DNA of 64,000 nucleotides from Clostridium yunnanense (GTDB lineage Bacteria; Bacillota; Clostridia; Clostridiales; Clostridiaceae): contig NZ_JAENHN010000055.1 in NCBI RefSeq assembly GCF_016595795.1, forward strand, positions 1 to 64,000, given 5' to 3'. Below, in pieces: positions 8,817 through 17,719 of the stretch (positions are counted from its first letter, which is position 1; the number at the start of each line of letters is the position of its first letter). The position numbers were made by a program, and so were the translations under genes. Below the pieces are notes generated by a model that saw only the letters and a program-made list of their open reading frames with translations, made no database searches and was not told the DNA's origin.

Positions 8817-9664
8817 AAGATCTTGATATATATAAACAAGAAAATGAAGATATAGAAATTTCACTTTTACTAGAGGGAGTATATTTGAAATATGGATATG
8901 ACTTTAGGAACTACTCTAGAGCACATATTAAAAGAAGACTTCTTAAGAGGAAGCTTGAAGAAAGCTTAGAAAGCATATCTCACATGCAGTATAAGATCCT
9001 ATATGACAAAAACTTTTTTTATAAGATACTAGGAGATCTTTCGATTAATGTTACTGAAATGTTTCGTGATCCAGGCTTTTATAATGAGTTTAGGCAGAGA
9101 GTGGTACCTATTTTAAAAACATATCCGTTCATAAAGATATGGCATGCCGGTTGTTCCACAGGTGAAGAAGTTTATTCCATGGCAATTTTATTGAAAGAGG
9201 AAGGTTTGTATGAACAGACACAAATTTATGCTACAGATTTTAATAATGAAGTCTTAAAAAAAGCTAAAGAGGGTATATATTCTATCGATGATATTAAGAA
9301 GTACACTTACAATTATCAGAAGTCTGGAGGGAAAAATTCTCTTTCTGATTACTACATTGCAAAATATAATTCTGTGATAATGGATCAAGCACTTAAGAAA
9401 AAAATAACTTTTGCTGACCATAACCTTGTAACTGATGGGATCTTCGCTGAAGTGAATGTTGTAATGTGTCGTAATGTTCTTATATATTTTAATAGAGAAT
9501 TGCAAGATAAGGTGTTAGATTTATTTTCAGATAGTTTATGTAATGGAGGCTTTCTTTGTTTAGGTTCAAGAGAAAGTATTAAAAACTCAAATAACATAGA
9601 TAAGTTTAAGGAATTTGATTATGCAGAAAGAATTTATAGAAAAAGGTATGGGAATGATCTGTAA
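8810..9664 (+). CDS. cheR: CheR-type protein-glutamate methyltransferase
   Basis: An S-adenosylmethionine-dependent methyltransferase of 284 residues, the normal CheR size. The N-terminal helical CheR_N domain (YGYDFRNYSRAHIKRRL) leads into NVTEMFRDPGFY, then the SAM-binding loop IWHAGCSTGEEVYSMAI and the late motif MCRNVLIYFNRELQ. In chemotaxis CheR methylates receptor glutamates. Here no chemoreceptor gene is nearby, and the start lies inside the end of the hybrid kinase gene. CheR acting on, or signalling with, the kinase's long helical region is a reasonable inference from similar CheR/CheB/hybrid kinase clusters, not a demonstrated role. Confidence 0.93.
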   Translation: MLKDLDIYKQENEDIEISLLLEGVYLKYGYDFRNYSRAHIKRRLLKRKLEESLESISHMQYKILYDKNFFYKILGDLSINVTEMFRDPGFYNEFRQRVVPILKTYPFIKIWHAGCSTGEEVYSMAILLKEEGLYEQTQIYATDFNNEVLKKAKEGIYSIDDIKKYTYNYQKSGGKNSLSDYYIAKYNSVIMDQALKKKITFADHNLVTDGIFAEVNVVMCRNVLIYFNRELQDKVLDLFSDSLCNGGFLCLGSRESIKNSNNIDKFKEFDYAERIYRKRYGNDL

Positions 9665-9690
9665 AATTTAATTAAAGCTGGAGAATTATT

Positions 9691-10275
9691 ATGAAGTTTA
9701 AATGTATAGTTGTAGGGGCATCAGCTGGTGGAATTGAGGCTATAGCAACCATATTAAAAGCTATAAGCAGTGAGTTTCCTATTCCTATAGTAATAGTGCA
9801 GCACTTGAGTCCTGAATCTGATAGCTATCTAATTAAATATTTTGACAGTATATGCAGGCTTAAGATAAAAGAGGCCGAGGAAAAGGAAAAGCTTACTTCA
9901 GGATATGTATATATAGCTCCCCCAAACTATCATCTTTTGATTGAAAAAGATGAAACTTTGTCGCTGACAGTGGAGGCTAAAGAAAACTATTCAAGACCAT
10001 CTATTGATGTACTTTTTGAAACAGCCAGTGATTGCTTTAAACATAAACTTATAGGAGTGATATTGACTGGAGCAAATGGTGATGGCAGCAAGGGTTTAAA
10101 AACCATAAAGCAGCATGGGGGAATTGCTATAATCGAGGATCCAAGTACTGCTGCGGTAAGTCTGATGCCTCAAATTGCTTCAAAAACCTTGAAGGCAGAT
10201 TATACAATTCCTTTAGAGAAAATTGTCGAAAAGTTAATTGAATTAACTACTGTAAGTAGATATAATGAGTGTTGA
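9691..10275 (+). CDS. cheB: CheB-type methylesterase, catalytic domain only
   Basis: A protein-glutamate methylesterase/deamidase domain of 194 residues. The catalytic triad is visible: Ser11 in GASAGGIEA, His38 in IVQHLSPESD, and Asp131 in TGANGDGSKG. Classical CheB has an N-terminal receiver that gates the esterase; that domain is absent here, as in stand-alone CheB proteins of alternative signalling clusters. A GGAG ribosome site precedes the ATG, and only 26 bases separate it from cheR, so it is the third gene of the operon. It would remove methyl groups added by the adjacent CheR. Confidence 0.92.
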   Translation: MKFKCIVVGASAGGIEAIATILKAISSEFPIPIVIVQHLSPESDSYLIKYFDSICRLKIKEAEEKEKLTSGYVYIAPPNYHLLIEKDETLSLTVEAKENYSRPSIDVLFETASDCFKHKLIGVILTGANGDGSKGLKTIKQHGGIAIIEDPSTAAVSLMPQIASKTLKADYTIPLEKIVEKLIELTTVSRYNEC

Positions 10276-10370
10276 TAAAAGTTAAGTTTATTTTAAGAAA
10301 AGTATATGTTTTGAAAGTTGTATATATTTTATAAGTTATAGATGCAATTTATTATATCGGGGAGATGAAA

Positions 10371-11351
10371 ATGAACAGCAAGGATAAAATGAATGTATTA
10401 ATAGTAGATGATAGATATGATAATTTACTAGTTTTAGAAAGTCTTTTGGAGCATATGGAATGCAATATTATTAAAGCAACCTCTGGAAATGAAGCCTTAA
10501 GTTTAATGTTTGATTATGATTTTGCGCTAGTGCTCCTAGATGTTCAGATGCCAAACATGGATGGTTTTGAAACAGCAGAGCTTATGAGGGGAAACTCTAA
10601 GACTAGATACGTACCTATAATTTTTGTTACTGCAATAAGTAAAGAGCCTAGCTGTATATTTAAAGGCTACGAAAAAGGTGCAGTGGACTACTTATTTAAA
10701 CCAATTGAACCAGTAATACTTCAAAGTAAGGTAAAGGTATTTTTAGAGCTTTATAATCAAAAGAGATTATATGAAGACCAGGCAAAACTTTTAGAACTAA
10801 AAATAACGGAACTAATAAAGCTTCAACAAGATAATCATAAGCTGCAAAATTTATCTACCACTGATGGACTTACAGGTATACCAAATAGGAGAGCTTTTGA
10901 TAATTACTTAAATAGGACCATAAGGAACTGCTTACGTTCTAAAAAACCAGCTTCCTTAATAATGGCTGACATAGATTTTTTTAAGGCATATAACGATAAT
11001 TATGGTCATCTAAAGGGAGATGATTGCCTTATTCAAGTGGCAAATTCTATTATATCCTCGGTGAAGAGACCACTTGATTTTGCTGCAAGGTATGGTGGAG
11101 AAGAGTTTGCAGTAATCTTACCTGAAACAACAGCAGAACAGGCTAAAGTAATAGCAGAGAACATAATAGAGGATCTGGCGTTATTGAAGCTTGAGCATGA
11201 ATACTCATCAGTATCACCATTTATTACACTAAGCTTGGGGATTAGCGAGATATCTTGTGAGGAAGTCTGTTCTACAGACAGCTTAATAGAAAATGCGGAC
11301 AAGGCTTTGTATAGAGCAAAGAAAAATGGTAGGAATCAAGTAGGTTATTAA
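10371..11351 (+). CDS. Response regulator with GGDEF diguanylate cyclase output
   Basis: A receiver-GGDEF protein of 326 residues that would make cyclic di-GMP when phosphorylated. The receiver (about 4-122) has the acidic pair in IVDDRYDN, phosphoacceptor Asp57 in LLDVQMPNMDG, and the conserved Lys in LFKPIEP. After a helical linker the GGDEF domain has an active GGEEF signature (242-246) and an RPLD product-inhibition I-site (233-236) five residues before it, so feedback inhibition is expected. An ATG at 10365 is possible, but the second (10371) is preferred since GGGGAG ends directly before the first. It lies about 95 bases after cheB and probably carries the output of the hybrid kinase. 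Confidence 0.93.
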   Translation: MNSKDKMNVLIVDDRYDNLLVLESLLEHMECNIIKATSGNEALSLMFDYDFALVLLDVQMPNMDGFETAELMRGNSKTRYVPIIFVTAISKEPSCIFKGYEKGAVDYLFKPIEPVILQSKVKVFLELYNQKRLYEDQAKLLELKITELIKLQQDNHKLQNLSTTDGLTGIPNRRAFDNYLNRTIRNCLRSKKPASLIMADIDFFKAYNDNYGHLKGDDCLIQVANSIISSVKRPLDFAARYGGEEFAVILPETTAEQAKVIAENIIEDLALLKLEHEYSSVSPFITLSLGISEISCEEVCSTDSLIENADKALYRAKKNGRNQVGY

Positions 11352-11442
11352 AATATAATACATATTTATATACTCGAGTAAGAGATACAGTTATTATAGA
11401 CACAAAGAATTTAAAGCGTATGAGTCATGCAATTTCTATAAA

Positions 11443-11507
11443 GATGTACCACTTCAATCAGAAATCTATTTATAAAAATAATAAATTTTATTACAAGATG
11501 GTACATC
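11443..11507. repeat. Short palindromic repeat, MITE-like, copy 1 (internally deleted)
   Basis: Ends GATGTACCA and TGGTACATC are 9-base inverted repeats. The inner part (CAGAAATCTATTT, AATAATAAATTTTATTAC) is shared with the copies at 12451-12546 and 35701-35795, but the central CTCTCAC hairpin is missing here. Confidence 0.75.
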
Positions 11508-11598
11508 CATATAAATTGAGGGTATGAAATATATATTTTGAAACTTAGGGGCTAAATTTAATTGAGATATAAGAGTTAATGAATTAATTTAAGCATAA

Positions 11599-12225
11599 TT
11601 AAAGTGTCTCTACTACCTTTAACCACTCTTTGGCAATCAAGCCATGACCAGCTTGAGTTGGGTGGACGCCGTCATAGGTCCAGAAACTCATAGGTTTATA
11701 AGTAGAAGCTTGATTAAATATTCCGTCCAGTGGAATTAAAGTTGCGTTAAAATCTCGTGCTAGCTCTCTGACAGCATTAATTTTAGGATCTAAATCTTCT
11801 CGCCAAAGTTCTTGTCCTGGTTGAACTGGGAGAAGGAAAGGCTCCAATAGTATAAGTTTAGGATTATTATGTTCTTTAAGTCTGGTTAAGATATTTCTAT
11901 AGACATTCTTGAAATCACTTAAAGTAGTTGGATCGTTAGCATCATACCTTCTCCAACAATTATTTATTCCTATTAATATAGAAACTAAGGTAGGATTTAA
12001 AGATAAGCAATCCTCCGTCCATCTATCATCTAAATCTTTAACTCTATTTCCGTTGATTCCTCTATTAATAAACTTAATCTCTTTGTCTGGACTAAGTGCA
12101 TGGTATAAGGAGGAAATGAGCATGGGATAGCCAATACCTAAATCTTCTTTTTCTTCATATTTTCTACTAGAATCTGTAACACTATCACCTTGAAACAAGA
12201 TGATATCACCGTTATTTAATACCAT
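11599..12225 (-). CDS. SGNH/GDSL-family hydrolase (probable carbohydrate esterase)
   Basis: An esterase of 208 residues without a signal peptide, so presumably cytoplasmic. Block I is FQGDSVTD with nucleophile Ser15; block II Gly is in NRGINGNRV; block III Asn is in LIGINNCW; block V DGVHPTQAGH supplies the catalytic Asp and His. This set matches SGNH hydrolases related to rhamnogalacturonan acetylesterase and other sugar deacetylases. The ribosome site AAGGAG lies just upstream of the ATG. The gene stands alone on the minus strand, flanked on both sides by palindromic repeats, which hints at a mobile or rearranged location. The substrate is not evident. Confidence 0.88.
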   Translation of the reverse strand: MVLNNGDIILFQGDSVTDSSRKYEEKEDLGIGYPMLISSLYHALSPDKEIKFINRGINGNRVKDLDDRWTEDCLSLNPTLVSILIGINNCWRRYDANDPTTLSDFKNVYRNILTRLKEHNNPKLILLEPFLLPVQPGQELWREDLDPKINAVRELARDFNATLIPLDGIFNQASTYKPMSFWTYDGVHPTQAGHGLIAKEWLKVVETL

Positions 12226-12450
12226 TAAATCAACTCCTTGCTAACTGTTGGTGGCTGTGTAGAAACTTAATTTATAATTGTTCAAGAGTCACGCATCTAT
12301 GACTTTTAGTATGTATAACTTAATAGTTGAATTAGGAACTCTGCATTATATTACCTTACGAAAACTTTAATTATGTTTTTATAAGTCTATTATATTAATG
12401 AAGACGTTATATTAATATATAAAAAATCAACGATAATATAAATTATTAAA

Positions 12451-12546
12451 GATGTACCACTTCGATCAGAAATCTATTTTTAAGACTCTCACGGGTTTTG
12501 GTGAGAGAATTTAAAAATAATAAATTTTATTACGAAGTGGTTCATC
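12451..12546. repeat. Palindromic repeat, MITE-like, copy 2
   Basis: The element starts GATGTACCACTTCG and ends CGAAGTGGTTCATC, near-perfect inverted repeats. A second inner stem, CTCTCAC...GTGAGAG, is at 12486-12507. The whole 96 bases can fold into one long hairpin. A close relative in opposite orientation is at 35701-35795. Confidence 0.8.
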
Positions 12547-12662
12547 TATAGATAAACCAGTTCCAAATAGAATTTATATTTGATAATCATATTACATTAA
12601 TAGTTAATAGAAGTATCTCTTAGTTTTATTAGATAGAACTGGATTATCTATTCCGCTGAACT

Positions 12663-12754
12663 GATAAACTACTTCAGTCATTAAACTCCAAATAAAGCTT
12701 TAGATGGTTCTACGAAGCTTCATTTGGATAAATTCTAATATGAAGTAGTTTATC
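12663..12754. repeat. Palindromic repeat of related architecture, copy 4
   Basis: GATAAACTACTTCA (12663-12676) and TGAAGTAGTTTATC (12741-12754) are perfect 14-base inverted repeats. An inner stem TCCAAAT/ATTTGGA surrounds AAGCTT sequences. Size and layout match the GATGTACCACTTCG elements but the sequence differs, so it is a sister family rather than the same repeat. Confidence 0.7.
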
Positions 12755-12773
12755 TATATATAACACAGCAGAA

Positions 12774-12812
12774 AAGACGTAGATAAACATAAAATAGTTA
12801 TATCTACGTCTC
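12774..12812. terminator. Bidirectional terminator-like hairpin
   Basis: AGACGTAGATA pairs with TATCTACGTCT around a short AT loop, with A-rich sequence before and T-rich after. It lies 3' of the broken minus-strand frame at 12850-12948. Confidence 0.6.
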
Positions 12813-12849
12813 TTTATTTTAATGATGAATAACTAGTTAAATGATATGA

Positions 12850-12948
12850 TTATTGGCCTTCAGGTACATAATCATAAGGTGGTTTAGTATTTAAGAAATA
12901 ACCGACTTAATCTTCGGGAAGTTCTAACATGAATTTAGGAGTTGACAT
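12850..12948 (-). pseudogene. Broken small frame with an in-frame stop
   Basis: On the minus strand, an ATG at 12948 opens MSTPKFMLELPED, a TAA stop follows, and the same frame continues VGYFLNTKPPYDYVPEGQ to a second TAA. The coding-like composition on both sides of the stop and the terminator hairpin downstream suggest a short gene ruined by one nonsense change. No ribosome site is clear. I do not recognise the family. It could also be chance. Confidence 0.3.
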
Positions 12949-12971
12949 ATTATGAGTCACTTCTATATATT
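12942..12971 (+). promoter_or_regulatory. Probable promoter of the 7TMR kinase operon
   Basis: TTGACA (12942-12947), an 18-base spacer and TATATT (12966-12971). It lies about 110 bases before the preferred kinase start and is the only consensus -35 in this gap. Confidence 0.45.
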
Positions 12972-13083
12972 ATATCCATTTATTAATTAAAGGTTCATTT
13001 TAAGTGTTATAATTATAAGAATAAAACATTTGAATTGCTCACATTCTATGATGTATAAAGCAAGAAGAGGGTTAGGAGAATCT

Positions 13084-16000
13084 ATGGTTAAGTTAAGAAA
13101 AAGCAAAATTAAGATTCTAGGGATAATAATTGTTGCTATAATATTTGCTCTAATAATTAATTCACATATTTATTCGCCAGAGAAACCTCAAGTTGTAGGC
13201 GGTAAAATTGATTTATCAAATTGGAATTTTAATAAAGACGGTGTTATAAAACTTGATGGACAGTGGCAGCTCTATCCAAATGAACTTCTAGCTCCAGTAG
13301 ATTTTAGAGTAAATGATGATAAGGTAAAAGAAAATCTGAAGTATATAGAAGTACCATCTCTATGGAGGAAAAACGACAATATAGTAAATAAAGGAGCTGC
13401 TACATACAGATTATTAATTAAAACTAATGAAAAAGATAACTTGCTCGGAATAAATGTAGAAAATATAAAGATGGCTAGTAAGGTTTATATAAATGGAAAG
13501 CTTCTAGGTCAAAAAGGTGACCTATCATTAGATGTAAATAAATATAAAGGTAATAATAGCCCTTATAACATATTTTTTTATAACGACAGTGAAAAAGATA
13601 AATTGAGAAGTTATGGAGCTGATAGCGATTTTGATATAGAGATTATAATACAAGTAGCAAACCATGATTCCTCAGTGGGAGGTATAGCTAATAGTATAGT
13701 ATTCGGTGAAAGCGGACAGGTAGATAGATTAGGAGATATTAAAAATGCATTGGATATATCAGCTTCAGTGGTACTAATTTTATTTGGATTATATCACTTA
13801 ACCATATATAAGATGGGGGGAAAGCTAGTAAACAAAAGTTTTTTACATAGTGGATTGTTTTTTATGGCATTAGCTATTTGTATATTAGCTAATGGTGAAA
13901 GAATTCTCATGCAGCTTCTATATAATGGCTTAGGATATATAGTTTATAGAATCCAATACTTTTTTTCCATTGGAGTAGTGATTCCTTTTAGTTTATTTGT
14001 TAGAAGTATAAATGAGGCTTATATAAACAATAAGTTTAACAAGATTATTTATATAGTTGTAATCCCATACTTAACTTTAATATTGATTGCACCTTTTAAT
14101 ATATATTCGTCAATAAAATTTGGCTTTCTAGCCTTTAATCAAGTAGTTATATTATTAGTACTTGTAAATTCAATCCGATGTATATATATGAAGGATTATG
14201 GAACTTTAGATAAAAAAGGATCTATAATGTTTTCAGCTGCAATGCTATGTCTTTTTATATTTCCTATTGTTACTGTAATATATGACAATGCAATTTTTGG
14301 TAGTTATATCGTTCTAGGGATTTTCTTTCTAGGATTCATAATATTTACAGCTACATTACTAGCTTATAGATTTACATTAGCATATGAAGACGTAGCAAAG
14401 TTATCAAGAGATTTAATGGAAGTTGAAAAGGCTACAGATGAATTTATGGCTAGGATTTCCCATGATTTAAAGACACCTATTTTTGGTATAAGTAATATAT
14501 CACATTCATTGCTTCAAAGAGAGGATGTTAAGAGATTAGCTAAAGAAAGAAGAGATATATTATTAATAAATAGAGTTTCAAGAAGAATGTCAAAGCTAGT
14601 TGGAGATATATCAGACTTTATAATTCTCAAAAGCGGTAGGTTAAGACTTGAACTAGGGAAAGTTGATCTTAAAATATGCGTAAGCATATCAATAGATGTT
14701 TTTAACTATTTAATAGACAAAAATAAAATAGAACTGATAAATGAAATAAAAGATAATGTCTTTATCTATGCGGATGAAGATAGAGTAAGGCAAATACTAA
14801 ATAATTTAGTAGAAAGTTCTATAAATAATATAGAACAAGGTTCTATTAAAATAAGTAGTGATAATGAAAAGAATTTAGTACGTATTTACATTGAATATGA
14901 AGCAAGTGTTGTAAACAAAAGTAATACACAAAATATATTTAATGACAAAATAAGTCCGGAGCATGAAGAGTTACATTTTTTAATAGCTAAGCAATTAGCT
15001 GAAGCTATGAATGGAGCATTAAGAAAACAAGAAACTGAAGAATCTGGAAAGGTTAGATTTATTTTTGATATTCCTAGGTATATGGAGATGGATAAGTCTA
15101 ATAAGCCTAACAAAGTCTTGACATCAAAGCCTTCATTAAATGAAGATTTTTCAGATGCAAATTTAAGAATTGACATAAAAGAAGGAAGAGATTTTACAAT
15201 TCTGATTGTAGATGATGATGTTGAGAATATTTATGTACTAGCAAATATATGTGCCTCAGAAGGATATGATGTTTTGACAGCTCTTTCAGCAGAAGAGGCT
15301 ATTAGAAAACTTAGAGATAATGATGTAGATGTAGCAATAATTGAAACGATGCTACCTAAGGTATCTGGCATAGAACTATGTAAGCAGCTTAGGAAAGATT
15401 ATAACTTGGTAGAACTTCCTATGTTGATAACAACCTCCAGCCATAAAAGTGATGATTTGCTATTAGGCCTTGAAGCTGGAGCAAATGATTATATCAGTAA
15501 GCCATTTAATGATAAAGAGATAAAGGCCAGAATAAGAACCTTGATTAATATGAAAAAATCAGTCAGGGAGGCAGTAAGTAGTGAAATGGCATTTTTACAT
15601 GCTCAGATTAAGCCGCATTTTCTATTTAATGCTTTAAGCACAATAATGTCCTTTTGTTATACAGATGGAGAAAAGGCAGCAAATCTTATAGGACAATTTA
15701 GCAAATATCTAAGAACAATCTTTGATATTGATGAAGATTCCTTCTTAACAACTATATATAATGAATTAGATCTTGTAGGTGCATATTTAGCAATAGAAAA
15801 AGCTAGATTTGGGGATAAGATATCTGTAGAATATGACATTGATGAGAGGCTTGCAAGCTGCCTTATACCATCACTGATAATACAGCCATTAGTAGAAAAC
15901 TCTATAAAGCATGGTATATATGACAAAGAAACTGGTGTAAAAATTCAAGTATCAGTAAAGGAATCACAAGAAAAAGTAGTGATAATTGTAGCTGATGATG

Positions 16001-16173
16001 GTATTGGAATGTCAAAGGATAAAATAGAACAATTAACAAGTAGAAATGGCAACCAGAGAGTTGGTATAAGGAATGTTTATGGAAGAGTGAAAAGTATTAA
16101 GGGAAGCGAATTTATTATAGAAAGTGAAGAACAAATATTCACAAATGTAATTATAAAGCTACCAAAGATGTAG
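13084..16173 (+). CDS. 7TMR-DISM hybrid kinase: HisKA + degenerate ATPase + receiver + LytS-type kinase core
   Basis: A membrane sensor of 1029 residues. A signal-anchor helix (about 8-26) is followed by an extracytoplasmic beta-rich domain (about 40-225), seven membrane helices (about 235-430), a HisKA domain with His460 in ARISHDLKTP, an ATPase-like domain, a receiver (about 705-825), and a second kinase core with His845 in IKPHFLFNAL plus HATPase. The last ATPase is intact (LVENSIKHG, DDGIGM). The first lacks the glycine-rich DxGxG and GxGxG motifs and is probably inactive. The receiver has Glu754 where the phosphoacceptor Asp should be (AIIETMLPK). A longer frame begins at TTG 13030, but ATG 13084 has AGGAG at the right distance. 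The next gene begins 15 bases after this one and is its likely partner. Confidence 0.9.
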   Translation: MVKLRKSKIKILGIIIVAIIFALIINSHIYSPEKPQVVGGKIDLSNWNFNKDGVIKLDGQWQLYPNELLAPVDFRVNDDKVKENLKYIEVPSLWRKNDNIVNKGAATYRLLIKTNEKDNLLGINVENIKMASKVYINGKLLGQKGDLSLDVNKYKGNNSPYNIFFYNDSEKDKLRSYGADSDFDIEIIIQVANHDSSVGGIANSIVFGESGQVDRLGDIKNALDISASVVLILFGLYHLTIYKMGGKLVNKSFLHSGLFFMALAICILANGERILMQLLYNGLGYIVYRIQYFFSIGVVIPFSLFVRSINEAYINNKFNKIIYIVVIPYLTLILIAPFNIYSSIKFGFLAFNQVVILLVLVNSIRCIYMKDYGTLDKKGSIMFSAAMLCLFIFPIVTVIYDNAIFGSYIVLGIFFLGFIIFTATLLAYRFTLAYEDVAKLSRDLMEVEKATDEFMARISHDLKTPIFGISNISHSLLQREDVKRLAKERRDILLINRVSRRMSKLVGDISDFIILKSGRLRLELGKVDLKICVSISIDVFNYLIDKNKIELINEIKDNVFIYADEDRVRQILNNLVESSINNIEQGSIKISSDNEKNLVRIYIEYEASVVNKSNTQNIFNDKISPEHEELHFLIAKQLAEAMNGALRKQETEESGKVRFIFDIPRYMEMDKSNKPNKVLTSKPSLNEDFSDANLRIDIKEGRDFTILIVDDDVENIYVLANICASEGYDVLTALSAEEAIRKLRDNDVDVAIIETMLPKVSGIELCKQLRKDYNLVELPMLITTSSHKSDDLLLGLEAGANDYISKPFNDKEIKARIRTLINMKKSVREAVSSEMAFLHAQIKPHFLFNALSTIMSFCYTDGEKAANLIGQFSKYLRTIFDIDEDSFLTTIYNELDLVGAYLAIEKARFGDKISVEYDIDERLASCLIPSLIIQPLVENSIKHGIYDKETGVKIQVSVKESQEKVVIIVADDGIGMSKDKIEQLTSRNGNQRVGIRNVYGRVKSIKGSEFIIESEEQIFTNVIIKLPKM

Positions 16174-16187
16174 GGGGGTACAAAAGA

Positions 16188-17513
16188 TTGAAATTAACAG
16201 CTATTATTATTGATGATGAACTTCCAACCCTAAACCTTATGAAATATATAATACAAAAGAGTGGCAAAGTTGATGTAATAGGGGAGTTTTCTAATCCAAA
16301 GGAGGTAATCTCAAACATAGATAAGCTTAAGCCTGATATTGCCTTCGTTGATGTAGAGATGCCTGGAATGAACGGGATAGCTTTAGCAGAGGAACTAGGA
16401 AAACTAGATTATAAAATACAAATTATTTTTTCTACCGCTTATAAGGAATATGCCTTTGATGCATTTAAGGTAGAGGCTGTGGATTATATATTAAAGCCTG
16501 TTACAGAGGATCAGATAAACAAAACTATAGATAAGATAATTAAGAGGTATCCATTAATTCTCTCTAAAAATAGAGAGGGCAATGAAGATAGTCTAAATAG
16601 TAACATTACTAGTGAGGTGCATAGTGATGAAGAGGTTAATGCCAATAATTTAAATAAAAGCTATAAAAATGAAGATGCAAAAAATGAAAGCACAAAAAAT
16701 AAAAATAAAAAAAATGAAAATGAAGTTTTGATATATGATGACAGCAGAAGCAATAAAAATCAGAGATGCAACATTAGCTGTTTGGGCCAATTTGCAGTTT
16801 ATATGGAATATAAAGATACTATATCATCAAATCAAGTAAAATTTGAAACAGTTAAAGTTGAAGAATTATTTGCATATCTCACTTTAAGTGAAGGTCGCCC
16901 AGTTGAGAAGTGGAGACTATGTGAGATGTTATGGCCTGATTTTCCAGATAAAAAAGCAGAACATAATCTTCATAGTACCATATATAGACTAAAAACATCA
17001 TTCAAAAAAGTAGGCTTTACTGAAGATTTTATTAACTATAAAAATGGCTGTTATACCTTGAATGTAGATAATTTTTATTGTGACCTATGGGATTTTAGAA
17101 AACTTGAGAATTATAAGGATTTAGAAGCTGCTAACGTAATATTAATAGAAAAAGTACTTGATTTATATCAAGGTGAATTGTACGGAAATAAAGCATACAT
17201 ATGGAGTATAGATGAGGGGCAAAAGCTTAATGATTTAAATGTTCATATGACAATGAAGCTTTCAAATTATTATATTGAGAAGAAACAGTATGATATATCT
17301 ATAAGACATTTATATAAATTATTAAGGCTCAACAATTATAATGAAGAAGTTTATGAGCTAATGATGAAATGTTATTTCTATAAAGGTGATAAAGTAAAGC
17401 TTATGAAGTTTTACAAAGATGTAAGAGATACCTTAGCAAAGGAGTTAGATGTAAAACCAAGCAAAACAACAGTGGAGCTTTATAACTATCTTATAAGAAA
17501 CTTGGAGCAATAG
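16188..17513 (+). CDS. Response regulator with SARP/BTAD-type DNA-binding output
   Basis: A protein of 441 residues. The receiver (about 1-125) has the acidic pair in IIDDELP, phosphoacceptor Asp55 in FVDVEMPGMNG and Lys in ILKPVTE. A low-complexity Asn/Lys/Glu linker (about 130-185) follows. The C-terminal half has a winged-helix segment (EGRPVEKWRLCEMLWPD and HNLHSTIYRLK) and a bacterial transcriptional activation domain of helical repeats ending ELDVKPSKTTVELY, as in SARP-type activators. The start is TTG with GGGGGG (16173-16178) upstream. It sits directly behind the 7TMR kinase, and the LytS-type core is the obvious phosphodonor. Targets are unknown. Confidence 0.9.
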   Translation: MKLTAIIIDDELPTLNLMKYIIQKSGKVDVIGEFSNPKEVISNIDKLKPDIAFVDVEMPGMNGIALAEELGKLDYKIQIIFSTAYKEYAFDAFKVEAVDYILKPVTEDQINKTIDKIIKRYPLILSKNREGNEDSLNSNITSEVHSDEEVNANNLNKSYKNEDAKNESTKNKNKKNENEVLIYDDSRSNKNQRCNISCLGQFAVYMEYKDTISSNQVKFETVKVEELFAYLTLSEGRPVEKWRLCEMLWPDFPDKKAEHNLHSTIYRLKTSFKKVGFTEDFINYKNGCYTLNVDNFYCDLWDFRKLENYKDLEAANVILIEKVLDLYQGELYGNKAYIWSIDEGQKLNDLNVHMTMKLSNYYIEKKQYDISIRHLYKLLRLNNYNEEVYELMMKCYFYKGDKVKLMKFYKDVRDTLAKELDVKPSKTTVELYNYLIRNLEQ

Positions 17514-17719
17514 TCGAGTTAGGAATACTGTAGGATTATGGTCACATTTAGGACATATAAAGCATATATAATAAAACATGTTGTGATAAACACAATATAA
17601 TTGTATGAGGTTTATTAAAAAGACATTATTTCCATAAAGGATATTATTAAAGAGCTATGTAATAGAAAGACATTAAATTTAAATCTAAAAACTAAGTATA
17701 ATAAATGTGAGGATTAATA

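Larger units (their letters stand above)
12226..13083. other. Repeat-rich intergenic region before the 7TMR kinase
   Basis: More than 800 bases without an intact gene. It contains two palindromic elements (12451-12546 and 12663-12754), a 31-base match to the palindrome at 39454-39519 (around 12309-12340), a bidirectional terminator (12774-12812), a small broken minus-strand frame (12850-12948) and a promoter (12942-12971). Confidence 0.6.

Noticed and set aside
9254-9597. Antisense frames across cheR
   Set aside because: The plus-strand frame has all CheR motifs; the antisense frames have none and no ribosome sites.
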